Shown here: positions 36,645-48,800 of the stretch, piece by piece
Layout: each line of letters opens with the position of its first letter
Numbering within the stretch: the first letter of the stretch is position 1
From: Larix kaempferi
Taxonomy: Eukaryota > Streptophyta > Pinopsida > Pinales > Pinaceae
Reading direction: 5' to 3'
Assembly (NCBI GenBank): GCA_027924585.1
Contig: BSBM01000763.1
Span: 1,257,001-1,321,000, forward strand
Length of the DNA: 64,000 bases
Position numbers and translations under genes: made by a program
The notes under the pieces: generated by a model
What the model was told of the DNA's origin: nothing
Seen by the model: the letters and a program-made list of their open reading frames with translations, nothing else
The model's database searches: none

Positions 36645-38145
36645 AACACACCTAAATTTGTGAACCATTATCACTTTATAAGGTGTATTTCATAATTCCA
36701 TGATGGGTCCGTGGACCCAATGGCTCCACATAACCTTGGACGACTACAAAACAAGAGGCAATGCGCTATGTGTTACCACAAGAAGAAATCACAACCTGTT
36801 GTGGTTTTCCAAGTGCACAATAGAGAAAGGGAATATATCATACTAAAGCACCAGAGATAATTCCCCGAACCACGCAGTGGCCTTATCAATGAGGCTCATT
36901 TTAAACCGTGCTTCATAAAAAAGTCTCACAAACTCCCCTCCTCGCAATGCATAGCCTTTTGGATGGAAATTGAAATTTGGTCCGGGTGACTACTATTTAG
37001 TCAGTGTTTTGTATATCATTGTTTTGGATAAATTTACAACATTGTTTTATATGTACTTGGAAGACTGATCTATAACAGAAGTGTATCGAAGGTGCTAATG
37101 GCTATTTTTTCAATAATATTTAATGGGTATTTATTTTTTATAAGGTTGATCAACCCTTCCTTTTGTTATTGTTGTTTCTCGGGTTGTTCATCGATTGGAT
37201 AATATATCTCTCTATTTTTCGAGCCCACTATAGCTCACTAATGTAGAGAACCCTTAAAAGGAAGGAGTTACAAACCCTAGACTATCACTGGAAGTACCTT
37301 TCAAATATGCATAAATATTGACTGGATTTGCAGCAGAAATATGAGGTGCGTGGAAAATATTGGCCGCAAAAGTAAATGTGGGTGTTTAATTTTTAAAAAT
37401 AGGCACAACTATTCCAAAATAAACAAGCTCAAATCAACAATAGTCGAGGCGCCTGAATCATAACTGATGAATTTTATGGGAAAAAGTTGTTGCTCTTCTA
37501 TTCATGTGAAACTTCATGATTACAATGGACCATGAAGGTCTGTATTTAAACAATTCTACATGCTAAAACCATAACCTAGCTTTATGCATTATGTACATGT
37601 TTTATGCATTAACTGAACTTAGATTTACTTCCAATAATAGAACTGAGATAAAGTGGGAGTTAATTAATTTTTCTAACAACGACTTCCAAAATAAATCAAG
37701 ATCAGAGAAAGGGTAGGTGGGGCACCTTAATCATAACCCGAATCTTGAAAAGAATAAAAACCATTATGATATGCAATTCAACAACAAAAAAATGTCCGTT
37801 ATCCATTTAAATGCATATAATAACACTATTGGAAAATCACACAGGCATGATAAAGTTTTGATACATGTGAATGAGGCACTCAAATAAATATTTTTCTACT
37901 ATATTGAAAGAACATTGAACACCATATAAAAATCCTTTTGATTCAAAAACCTAGTGGCATCATTTCCTCGGTCTTGCTTCAAAAATTCCAAGAAATTCTA
38001 TTTCATTTATATGAGAGTACAATCAGGGGATTAATTCATCACTACAACCCTAGTCCTTATCATATATTTTCAAATGAAAGCAAAATTTCTACTATATTGT
38101 ACAATGTACAATGAAGAATGAGGAAATAATAAGAGAACAAGACTA
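36645..38145. other. Unassigned AT-rich DNA
   Basis: No supported gene was found. The less AT-rich part at 36680-36960 contains short open stretches on both strands without a recognisable domain. The rest is AT-rich. Confidence 0.4.
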
Positions 38146-38149
38146 ATGT

Positions 38150-38945
38150 TTCAAAGGCTAATGTTGCAGATCCTGTAGACTTCTAATCTTGGAAATGACT
38201 GAATCTCCTTTAATGCCTCTTCACATTGAGCTATAGTATGCTCGTTGATGTTGACAATGTTCTTAGTTCATCTACTAGGCATTTTCTTCCTACAGGAAAC
38301 TGCCTCTCTCACACGATTTTGGCGTAACTGATTTTTAGGAACATCTCACCAACCAACATGAGCCATATGCTGGATTTTGTTCATCTGCCTCCCGCTATCA
38401 TGTAGTTGGACGATGAATGGCATCGAATAACATTGATTAGTAAAACCTTTTATTGTGATACAAGTCAAGATTAACAAATGTCGTGATGTATAAGGACAAC
38501 CACAAGAAGGAATATGTACAGTTTGGTAGAGGTGATAAATGAAACAGACTCTGTATAAGATGTAGCCCAAACCACAACTTATTCATCCAAACATGCGAAC
38601 AATCACTCTCTGCTATGGCCATGGGATGTATCCATGGAAGAAAGGGGTTCACCAGAGTGAAATTTTGCAAGCATATTCGAGCCCACCTTTTCCATAGGAA
38701 CATTGCATTTCTTGGAAAAGCTCGCTGTTACCAAGCTCTGAATCTCCAAGCTGGGTGTCAAATTGGAAAACATCACTGTAATCGAGTAGTGGGTGGGAAT
38801 GATCAATGAGATGTTTTGTATGGAAACAGCTATAAACAATCTCACATAGGGACATTCTATCATAAAACAACAAGGGGAAAACCCTTAGGGATGACAGAAA
38901 TATCTGCATGCTTACAAAATGACATGACATAAGAGGATGATCCAC
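38150..38945 (-). pseudogene. Degenerate minus-strand ORF, unknown product
   Basis: One minus-strand frame stays mostly open from 38945 to about 38150 with about five stops. It reads MDHPLMSCHFVSMQ, FDTQLGDSELGNSELFQEM, QCYSMPFIVQLHDSGRQMNK, then RVREAVSCRKKMPSR, and ends with KNIVNINEHTIAQCEEALKE and IQSFPRLEVYRIC. The final 60 codons have the composition of a real protein. It could be an upstream exon set of the gene at 31864-36250 or an unrelated remnant. Overlapping ORFs on the other frames were judged to be shadows. Confidence 0.3.
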
Positions 38946-39199
38946 AAGGTGAATGAGGTAGAGAACTGAGAATAATCATGAAGGATGTGTGTTCATATAT
39001 AGTTGCGAGTGGACATTGAGATTGTCGTTTGTGTGCTATTCGTTAGGGTGAACATTATGCACTATATAGATTTTTCTCACACTCCCCAAGGAAAGTGTGG
39101 GAGATCCATTGGATGTCCTCATCCAAAAGACCTCTATAACTTGCCTCGAGGAATGTGAGGAATATACGCTGGAGCGGGAGAATTGTCCATGCGAGTTGT

Positions 39200-39670
39200 C
39201 TAATGTTGTACCTGATTTGAAGTGGATGCGACCTCACATGAGTGATCATCAATTCAAGTAGTGTCGTAATATTGAACAAGAAAATTCTCTCAACATTTAT
39301 GCACCACTGTAGGGACCTTCTTATTCAGCAAGTAAATTTTTATTTTTCATTTCTTTTACAAGTGAGGTTTTATATCCCTTAATGATCCATTGATAATAAA
39401 ATTCCATGTCAATCTCGACTATAAATTAAATAATTGAATTATAAAATAGTCTTTGAGAGTTCAAGCTACAAACATCATAAATGGAACTTTTCCTTTCCAC
39501 TATACGTTCAAATACTTAATCTACACAATTACATCTATCTCCTTAGTTCACAAATACAATTACACACATCTATTTCATAATTTACATCTAAAATAATTTT
39601 AAATATAAAAGGGAGATAATTAAAAGTAAGCTCCCACTTATATTGACTGGTCTATTTTAACTAATATCGA
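39200..39670. repeat. Direct repeat copy 1 (partner at 43940-44240)
   Basis: CCTGATTTGAAGTGGATGCG with CTCACATGAGTGATCATC corresponds to CCTTATTTGAAGTGGTTGCG with CTCCACATGGGTGATTATC at 43950. Further on, AAGCTCCCACTTATATTGAC with TGG corresponds to ATGCTCTCTCTTATAATGAC with TAG. The copies are about 4.7 kb apart and could be eroded ends of one retroelement. Confidence 0.45.
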
Positions 39671-40664
39671 CACATCTTGCATTTGTCACTTTCATTTCAA
39701 AATTCCAAATTGTGCGAACATAGATATCCAAAACTACATATTTCTTTACCTTCTCAATTATTAAGTAACTCAGTTATAAGCATCTAAGCTCAACGTCCAA
39801 CATCAATTTGTTAATAGAATAATTAACAAAATAAACATTCATTCATGGTTTATTCCATGATTTTACTTAACTTGACTTAACTAGAATTCTAAGTACCATA
39901 TAAAGAAAATGTCTTTACCAAAACCACCTAACCAAAACGGAGCGATTATAAATTTATTTAAGTAGCTGCAATTCCATTTTCACAACTCCAATTGCAACGT
40001 TAATACATTCTTAACATCGTGGTAATCCATATGTCACTTACGCATCTAAGTCCCAAATTCACTTCAATATATAATGAAATATAATCATTAATTTACTAAA
40101 TTGACCTCTAATTACTCTGCATACCTCTGTCGAAATTTAATGACATTTCCAACAATTTTAATGGATCATGTTACACTTTTGAATATGAAACTAAAAATTA
40201 CAATCAATAATTGAACCAAGCGCAGAGACTTTTAAAGGATCAGAAGATAATTCTGGACATGGAATTGAAAACGCCAATCAATTTGAAATGTTTATGAACT
40301 CAAACCAAATCGAAATGCTATGGAATCGAAAAGTTATGAAAATTAGAATCGAGGTGTGATGGGGTTAGTTTGCAGAGTTTGGAAGATAGACTATAAATCA
40401 ACGGTAAGGTTTTGGAGGGCGCCACAGCATCGGATCATCACGACTCTAAGAACCCTTGCAACCAATTCATGGGATCTGGAACAATTTCTTGTGGCAAAGT
40501 CGATAAAAAATTAGCGCAGTGGGTCTATCTTGATTGATACGCCATTAATAGCAAATCTGGAAACATCTTTCCAGATCGAAAGGTGAACACAGGAAGTACC
40601 ATAAAATGCCTTCCTTTAGGAAGATAGAAAAACACAGAGCAATAAAAGAAAAGGATCATCCACC

Positions 40665-41200
40665 AAAGAACACATAGGGGTATGACGACAGGCTGTCGAC
40701 CTTGAATTAGCAATCCACGCACGGGTAGGAAGTCGTTTCAATTCACCTAGGGAAACGTGTGCCATACGGGCGAGACCATAATGACTTGGTTGCATACGAA
40801 AAGTTGAGGGGCACGTGATAAGGAAGACCTTATCCCTCAGCAACCCTTAGTTTCCAAGAAAGCGTAGTTGGAATGTCGCGGTAAAGATTCCCGACCACTA
40901 CGCAGTACTCCCCATAAGAAGAAAGATATTAAATTGTTAGAAGGGCCCGCCAAAGAGGTACCTAGACAAAAGAAAATAGAAAAAGGAAAGTATTCATGCA
41001 TGCATAATTAAATAATATACATGTGGAAGTTCTAGAAAGTTTAATAATAAATTATTGAGTGATTTATTATTATTAATATTATCGTGATGATTATGCTTTT
41101 ATGGTTAAGGAAGGAAATTGAAAATCGGAAAAGTTAATGTTCTTTTCTTTTATAATTAATGAAAATATATATATTAATTATTTCAAAAAAAAATGAAAAG
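40665..41200 (+). repeat. Left arm of a long inverted repeat
   Basis: This 536-bp arm is matched in reverse complement by 42805-43340. Shared blocks include ACGCACGGGTAGGAAGTCGT, GTCGCGGTAAAGATTCCCGA, AGGTACCTAGACAAAAGAAA, CTTTTATGGTTAAGGAAGG and AAAAGTTAATGTTCTTTTCT. Divergence is light to moderate. The arm is less AT-rich than its surroundings over 40680-40960. Confidence 0.88.
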
Positions 41201-41532
41201 AAAAAGATTTTAAATAAATAATATATTTTCTTTTACAAAGAGAAGAGAAAAGAAAAGTTTCTAAATATATCTATTTAAATAAAATACATTCTTTCATAAA
41301 AATATATATAGGAAATAAATGATAAAGGATTAAATAAATATTTATTGTTATAAAAAGAAAAGAAAATAAATAAAATTAGAAAATATATTTTTGAATAAAT
41401 ATTCTTTTATTTTAAGAATAAGAAGAAAAGAAAAGAAATAAATTAGAAACATTTAGAATAATATATTTCCTGCTTTTATAAAAGAAAAAGAAAAGAGAAT
41501 CTAGAATAAACATGTGTCTTCTACAACAACTA

Positions 41533-41679
41533 TAATTTAGGAATTAAGTGCACACTCAGAATAGAAACATTCACCTTGCATTAATTTAGGAATTAAGTGC
41601 ACACTCAAAACAGAAACACTCACCTTGCATTAATTTAGGAATTGAGTGCACACTCAAAATAGGGAGAAACACTTGTAAT
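41533..41679. repeat. 49-bp tandem repeat, three copies
   Basis: The unit begins TAATTTAGGAATTAAGTGCA and ends TCACCTTGCAT. It starts at 41533, 41582 and 41631, the last copy being partial. It lies in the spacer between the inverted arms, upstream of a TATA-like GATAAATAGAG (about 41740). Confidence 0.9.
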
Positions 41680-42700
41680 TTAAAAGAAAATAATTAATAA
41701 AATATGAAAGGGAAATGAATGAGGTGCATATAAACTTTTTTGATAAATAGAGGGAGGGGAAGGAGAAATATATCTCTTGCTCCCTAGTGCTGGATAGGCA
41801 CAAGAATCGAGAAGTGTTTTATGGTTCTTGTGAGTTGGGCATAACTTGACCGGGAATTGGGAGATCCCATCAGGAAGTTTTGGCTAGTGTGTTCTTACAA
41901 CCCCTTTAGCTCGGGGGTTCGGGTGAAGGAGAGTAACCCCGATATAGTAGAGTGGTCAAATGAGGGGTTTTCGATGTCTCATCAAGGTTGGAATCAGATA
42001 GTTGAACAGCCGCTACTACAGACATCCACCAGACCTCCAGCTCGACCGTCGAATCAAGTTCATTGTTCTTCAGTTATTATTTTTCTATACTTGAGTTGTT
42101 ATTGTAGTTTGGAATTGTTGAGAATTGATCTAGTTTTTGACAAAAGTATAAACTCTATTTTCCATATATATGTAATTCTAGATTTGTGAGAATATGTGGA
42201 GGACTAGGAAAATGTTGGTTGTAGGTTGATTTAGAAATCTCTGTAGTTTTAATTCTGCTTTATTTTATATGCATTTCAATCCCTGTAAATGGTTTGGAAT
42301 TTGGGGAAAGCATTGGTTGCTATATTCGATCTAGTCTTCTGAGGATTAAACTTGTTAGTGTTATGGCTCTAATTCCAGTATTGATTGTTGTAACCAATAT
42401 AACTCTCTAAGCTTCGAACCGAGATCTTAGCGTTTGGCTGTGAATTCATAGCATTTGCATTTCCAGAGTATAGCATTCCAACAAATCTTAATCCGAATTA
42501 GGTTTTTGTCTTTGAAAAACTCCGTGGATCCATACCTCCATAACATCTCCAAAAATCTTAAATTGATTTGTTTTTCTGTCATTTAAAACCTTGTTGTTCC
42601 ATCTCTATTCGGTGGCTCTTGAAATTATAAGCATTTAGTTATCATTTAAAGTTCTACACAGACTCATTGAGGGGGGCACTTCCAGAATTTTAAGATGATG
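41680..42700 (+). other. Spacer of the inverted repeat, LTR-like features but no gene
   Basis: It includes a purine-rich GGGAGGGGAAGGAGAAA (about 41750), a 110-codon ORF (41857-42189) without a known domain, and a G-run (TGAGGGGGGCACTTCC, about 42670). These are typical of retroelement ends, but no paired LTR could be established. Confidence 0.3.
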
Positions 42701-42709
42701 GCAGATGAT

Positions 42710-42900
42710 CCTTAATTAATATATATATTTCCATCAATATATAAAAGAAAAGAAAATTAACTTTTCCAATTTTCAATTTCCATTAGATGATCCTTATAAA
42801 ATATATTTTCATCTTTTTTTAAATAATTAATATATATTTTTTCATTAATTATAAGAGAAAAGAACATTAACTTTTCCAATTTCCAATTTCCTTCTTTAAC
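42710..42900. repeat. Two-copy ~95-bp duplication next to the right arm
   Basis: GATGATCCTTAATTAATAT and following sequence to ATTAACTTTTCCAATTTTC recurs as GATGATCCTTATAAAATAT to ATTAACTTTTCCAATTTCC. Confidence 0.7.
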
Positions 42901-43340
42901 CATAAAAGCATAATCATCATGATAATAATAATAATAATAAATTACTGAATAATTTATTATTAAACTTTCTAGAACTTCCACATGTATATTATTTAATAAT
43001 GCATGCATGAATAATTTCCTTTTTCTATTTTCTTTTGTCTAGGTACCTCTTTGGCGGGCCCTTCTGATAGTTTCATTTCTTTCTTCTTATGGGGAGTACT
43101 GTGTAGTGGTCGGGAATCTTTACCGCGACCTTCCAACTACGCTTTCTTGGATACTAAGGGCCGCTGAGGGATAAGGTCCTCCTTATCGCGCGCCCCTCAA
43201 CTCGTCGTACGCAACCAAGTCATTATGGCCTCGCCCGTACGACACACTCTTCCCCGGTTGAGCTGAAACGACTTCCTACCCGTGCGTGGATTTCTAATTC
43301 AGGGTCGACATCCTGTCATCGTACCCCTATGTTTTCTTTC
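42805..43340 (-). repeat. Right arm of the long inverted repeat
   Basis: This is the reverse-complement partner of 40665-41200. Outside the arms (before 40665, after 43340) the similarity stops abruptly, and I found no matching short target duplication. Confidence 0.88.
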
Positions 43341-43454
43341 CCTTCTTAAGACCACTGTAATTCCATTGTGGGTTAGTCGGTAATTCATCTTACCTGCCAC
43401 TACACATACACTTAAACGCACATTAGTAGCGCTGCACTATAAAACATTTTCATC

Positions 43455-43765
43455 ATTCAGTTCAATATCCCAATCAGTCGAACATACTAATCATTCATCA
43501 TTTAACATCATGCTTCAGTCAATCGAGCATATATTCATTTTTTTATCTCAGTCAGTCGAGTGTATCAACTATTCATCATTTTCATTTCCATTATTTTCAA
43601 CATTCATCAATATGTCTCAGTCAATCAAGCATTCATCATTTTTATTTCAAGCATTTTCAATATTCATCAATATATCTCAGTCAATTGAGCATTCATCATT
43701 TTTATTTTAAGAATTTTCAATATCAATATGTCTCATTCAATCGACTATTCATCATTTTCATTCAT
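43455..43765. repeat. ~60-bp minisatellite, about six degenerate copies
   Basis: The core CTCAGTCAATCGAGCATTCA is followed by TCATTTTTATTTCAAGCATT and TTCAATATTCATCAATATG. Cores lie at about 43471, 43516, 43550, 43618, 43678 and 43735. Confidence 0.8.
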
Positions 43766-44429
43766 CTAATCATTTCTATTTCACATGATAATTTTCAAAG
43801 AAAAAACCATTATCTAAGTTTTAAATCCGGGTCACTTCAAACCAGTGCCCTCAATAGTCAAATCAGTGATAGGTCTCCAACAGTCTAGTAAATCATAAGT
43901 CTAAAATAATCAAAGCAATCCTAGGTGCTGAGGCAAGCATTACAGCGACCTTATTTGAAGTGGTTGCGGCTCCACATGGGTGATTATCCATTTGATCGCT
44001 CAAACCAGTTGATTTATTCTGGGGCAGCGAAAGCTACTTACTACAACCACGTCAATGATGTGCCTTTATTTTTCAAAGGTGGCCCATGATCTCAAATTGA
44101 TTTCCAATTGACAATATTTCTCCTTTTTTTCATACCTGGTAAAAACAACTTTATATTAAGCACTATGTTTTTTATAAATATACATCTAAACAAAGAGAAG
44201 TGAGATGCTCTCTCTTATAATGACTAGTTAATCCAAAAAGTATTCTATCAAAGTACCACATATCAAAACAAATATGTATCACATAAGTTACAAAATATCG
44301 CAAGTATTCAAGATATTAGAAACTACTACACAAAAAGGCATAAGACCACTATCAAAAAACAAACTACATCAATAAATAAATAAGCATTCCAATCTAATAA
44401 GGACTCCATACTTGAATTCTTCATAGAAA

Positions 44430-45330
44430 AGTCTGTCATCCATCAATCCATGGGAACAGTTTGATTGCAAGTTGGATTCTTCATTAAATCTCCTGTAAAT
44501 GATCTTAAATAATACTTGCTCAAAATTTTAAATCAAATATTTAACCCTATTCATCCAGTTCTCCAACAGTAATGAGTGCAAAGATGAGATACCATTATCC
44601 CAATCAATGACATAGTGAGAGTCCCCAAACACCTGTAAATATTGCAATCCTCTTTTTTTTCTGGAAAACCACAATAAACCCCATAATTCAAGAAGCTCTT
44701 CCCTCATGTTAGTTCCTTTGCCATGTTTTATAGATAATCAAAACACATGATTTTTATTGATCTTCAAAACCATGCTAGCCCCACATATCTAAGATTGTTT
44801 AGCACCATTAAAATAACCCAAAGGAAAAATGAAATATGATTCAGAGAAATGTACATTCGTCAACCCCTTAAAAAAGAAACATTGCCTTTTTCCTGCCATA
44901 TAACAAGATATAATTTTAGTGCATACCAAAAGAACATTTGGCTTCACATTTTGGAAAATCATCCCATTTCGTTCCTTCCAAACCTCCCAGATAACATAAA
45001 AAATTAAACATTGATACATTCTTTGGTAAGTAAACAAATATTTCATATTATCTTCAAAAGATAGCAGGTTCCATGAAACAAGTGGATTTAGAGACATTCT
45101 CAATTTGTCCCAAACACCTTGGAATAAAAAACATCTGCCAAACAAATGATTCACCTCCTCATAATCTGCTTTACACATACAGAATAAACCAGGTCCCACA
45201 AAACCCCGCCTCTATAAATTCTTCCAGGTTAAACTCTTGTTTTAAAAATAGAGACATGTAAAACACTTAATTTTTAATGGAAAAAATTCCTCCTTATTGT
45301 TGACTTGTGATCTAATACTATTAATAGTCA
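44430..45330 (-). pseudogene. 3' end of a LINE ORF2: zinc-binding and RNase H domains
   Basis: Read on the minus strand, the remnant starts with PLKIKCFTCLYF, a stop and NKSLTWKNL, the entry of the plant LINE RT zinc-binding domain. Next come RRGFVGPGLFCMCKADYEEV and NHLFGRCFLFQGVWDKL, giving the C-x-C...HLF-x2-C arrangement. An RNase H domain follows: FPLGYFNGAKQS, then KHGKGTNMREELLELWGLLW, LQYLQVFGDSHYVIDWDNG and FKIIYRRFNEESN. The expected GDS..VI motif and conserved Glu are present, while the first Asp (DGA) is Asn. At least four stops interrupt it. The RT itself is not seen, so this is a fragment. The central open part is 44789-45199. Confidence 0.85.
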
Positions 45331-45839
45331 TGGTTTTCTTTGGGAAATCCACACTGCCTAACTCTTACCGTGGATGACAAGGTAACTTCTCTGATATTGT
45401 ATCATGTTATTATACCGCCAACAATCAAGGTCTTTCGAAAATATGTGAGGTTTAAATTCAACTGTTGACGGCAAAAAAACACTTTTAGTTTCACTGTGCG
45501 TACATTCAATCACTGATGGATTAGAGTTATCTTAGGAATATGCTTTCTTTGATCTGGGTTGTGAATGGAGTGAGATATTTATTATTTTTTCTATATGTCT
45601 TCGAGATGATGATGGTTGATATTTACTTTGGCGAGATGAATGGTTTAATATTGGTCATTGGTGGGGAGTATCCCTTCTTATCTTAATGGTGACTTCTAAT
45701 TCCTCCAATGATAGCAATTTATTCTTGTAAAATGCACTATTGCATTGGGCCATTGGCAGGAAATTTCGTTATTTTTCTCTGCTACATATCTCAAATCCTA
45801 TAATGATTGATATTTCGCTGGACAAGCTACGCGGTTTAA
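45331..45839. other. Unassigned stretch between LINE fragment and satellite
   Basis: No gene or repeat unit is recognised. It may contain poorly conserved LINE sequence. Confidence 0.4.
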
Positions 45840-48800
45840 TCTAGGCCATCTCCAGTGGAGGCATCTCTTATGGGAAAATAAGGCCACTCCACTTCGTCCT
45901 CATCACTCTAACCATAAAAGGACATAAAAGGGTGGGAATGGGCCATTGATCCTTCTCGTCTTTACAATGACCTCCTCACTCAAATTTCACAAGGACAAGG
46001 AGAATCCAGTGTTATTACTCCTCATCCCAAAATTCTAAGGGAGTTCCATGCTACTCATTTGTATGGAACAAGATTGTGAAACAACTATTGCGCCTTTTCT
46101 CTTCCTCCCATAGATTACCAAAGTAGGAAAAGGGCCAATTTCTCACCTGAATTACATGAGTTTGTGACATGGCCCATGCTCCCACTCCTCCCAAAAGTCT
46201 AGGGGAGTTCCCATGCTACACGTCCTAGTGGAACAAGTTTGGGAGAGGGCCAATGCTCCTTGAGTCTTCCTCCCAAATATTACTAGAGCGAGAGGGAGGG
46301 CCAACTCCTCACTCAAATTACAAGAGTTTGAGAAAGTGCCCATCCTGCCTCTCCTATCTCCTAAATAATATCCCTCATCACTCTAACCATAAAAGGGTGA
46401 GAAAGGGATTATACTCCTTCTCTTACTTTATTCAAATTCAAAAAGTGTGAGGAAGGGCCAGTGGGAAACAACTAGTGGTCCTTGACTTTTCCTCCCGTGC
46501 TACTCATTTGGGTGGAACAAGTGTTGGAAAGGGCAAGTTATCCTTGATCAGTCTACCAAACAATCACCAAAGCAAGAGAAAGGGAAAGTTCCTCACTCAA
46601 ATACCAAAAGTGTGAGAAAGGGCACATGCTCCTTCTCCATATTCCCACTCATCATCACTCTAACCATAGAAGGGTGAGAAAGGGTCAGTGTTCCTTTTCC
46701 TCCTTACTCAAATTCCAGAAGTGTGTGGAAGGCCTAGCATAATTAGAATAGGGTGATAAAGTGCCAATGTTTCCGCTCCTCCTCCCAAAAGTATAAGGAA
46801 TTTCCCATGCTACTCACTCTAGTGGAACAACTGTAGGAAAGCACCAGTTATCCTCAACCATTCATCCCAAGAGTTACCAGATTGAGAGAATGGGATATTT
46901 CCCCACTCAAATACCAAAAGTGTGAGAAAGGGAACATTCTCCTTCTCAACCTCCCCACCCGTCACCGATCTAACGATGGCAAGGGTTGGAAAGGTACAAC
47001 ACTTCTTTTCCCCCTTACTCAAACTTCAAAAGTGCATGGAAGGGCCAACATAATTATAACATGGTGAGAAAGGGCCAATGGTCCTTCTCCTACAAACTTA
47101 AATCCCATATGTGTGTGGAAGGTTGACTCTTCCTCCCAATAATTACCAGAGTGAGAGAAAGGGCCAGTTCCTCACTTGAATACCAACATTTTTAGGAAGG
47201 TAACATGCTCCTTCTCCACCTACCCACTACTCATCACTCCAACCATAGAAGTGTGAGAATGGGTGAGTGCTACTCCTCCTCCTCACTCAAATTCTAGAAG
47301 TGTGTGGAAGGAAAAGTGTAATTAGGATAGGGTAAGAAAGTGTTAATGCTGCTGCTCCTCTGCCCAAAATTCTAAGGCAGTTCCCATGCTACTCACTCAA
47401 GTTGAACAAGTGTTAGAAAGGGATAGTACACCTCGACCCTTCTTCCAAAAAACAACGAAAGCGAGAGAAAGGGCCAATTCCTCACCCAAATACCAAAAGT
47501 ATGAGAAATGACACATGATCCTTCTCCACCTCCCAAATCCTCATCACTCTAACAATGGAATGGTGGGAAAGGGACAGTTATCCTTTTCCCCCTTACTCAA
47601 AATTCAAAAGAGTTTACAAGGGAAACCATAATTAGAATAGGGTGAGAAAGGGCCAATGATCCTTCTCCTCGAAACTTAAATTCCAAATGTATGTGGAAGG
47701 TCAGATATTCTTCCCAACTTACTAAAGTTAGAGAAAGGTCCAATTCCTCACCTAAATACAAAAATGTGAGAAATAGCATATGCTCCTTCTCCACCTCCTC
47801 ACTCCTCATCACTCTAACCATAAAAGGGTGAGAAAGGGACAATTCTCCTTCTCCTCCTTACTCAAATTCTAGAAGTGTTTTGAAGGGCCAACATAATTAT
47901 AATAGGTTAGGAAAGTGCCAATATTTCCACTCCTGCCACCAAAGGTCTGAGGTAGTTCCCATACTCACTTGAGTGGAACAAGTGTTGGAAAGCGCCACTG
48001 CTCCTCAACTCTTCTTCCAAAAAATCACCAAATCAAGAGAAAGGGCTAGTTCCTCACTCAAATAACAAAAGTGTGAGAAAGGACACATGCTCTTTCTCCA
48101 GCTCCCACTCCTCATCACTTTAACAATAGAGGAGTGAGAAAGTGTTAATGTTTCCTCTCCTCCTCCTAAAGGAAGTTCCCATGCTACTCACTCGAGTGGA
48201 ACAAGTGTAGGAAAGGGAAAGTGCTCCTAAACACCTCCTCCAAGAATTACCAAAGTGATAGAAAGTGTCAGTTGGTCACTCAAATACCAAAAGTATGAGA
48301 AAGGGCACATGCTCCTTCTCCACTTCCCCACTTCTCATTACTCTAATGATGGAAGAGTGGTAATGGGCTAGTGCTCCTATTCCACCTGACTTAAACTTCA
48401 AAAGTGTGTGGAAGGGACAACATAATTAGAATTGGGTGAGAAAGGGCTAGTTATCCTTCTCCACCAAACTTAAATTGTGAATGTTTTTGGAAGGCCGGAT
48501 ATTCCTCCCAAGAATTACCAAAGTGAAAGGAAGGGCAAGTTCCTCACCCAAATACCAAAAGCGAGAGAAAGTGTGACTTCCTCACCCAAATACCAAAAGT
48601 GTGAGAAAGGGTGACTTCCACACCCAAATACAAAAATTGTGAGAAAGGGAACATGCTGCTTCTCCACCTCCTGAATCCTCATCACTCTAACCATATAAGG
48701 GTGAGAAAGTTTCAATGTTTCCACACCTCCTCCCCAAATTCTAAGTTCCCATGCTACTCACTCAAGTGAAACAATTGTAGGAAAGGGCCAATGCTTTGTG

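Noticed and set aside
36690-36900. Possible cysteine-pair motif (CAMCYHKK) suggesting a transposase zinc ribbon
   Set aside because: It is a single short motif in a frame with nearby stops and without the second cysteine pair.
38603-38945. Several overlapping ORFs on both strands near 38.6-38.9 kb
   Set aside because: At most one frame can be real. The plus-strand ORF and two of the minus frames have no composition support and were treated as shadows.
40525-40843. Minus-strand ORFs of 65 and 75 codons
   Set aside because: They overlap the left inverted arm, are not maintained in the right arm, and have no domain.
40665-43340. Mutator-like element with long terminal inverted repeats
   Set aside because: No 8-10-bp target duplication flanks the arms and the spacer encodes no transposase. 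It was kept only as an inverted repeat.
46152-48724. Many minus-strand ORFs of 60-90 codons with recurring peptides such as ALALSHP or VFEWG
   Set aside because: They are the satellite repeat read in a stop-poor frame. They shift frame between units and lack starts in a consistent place.
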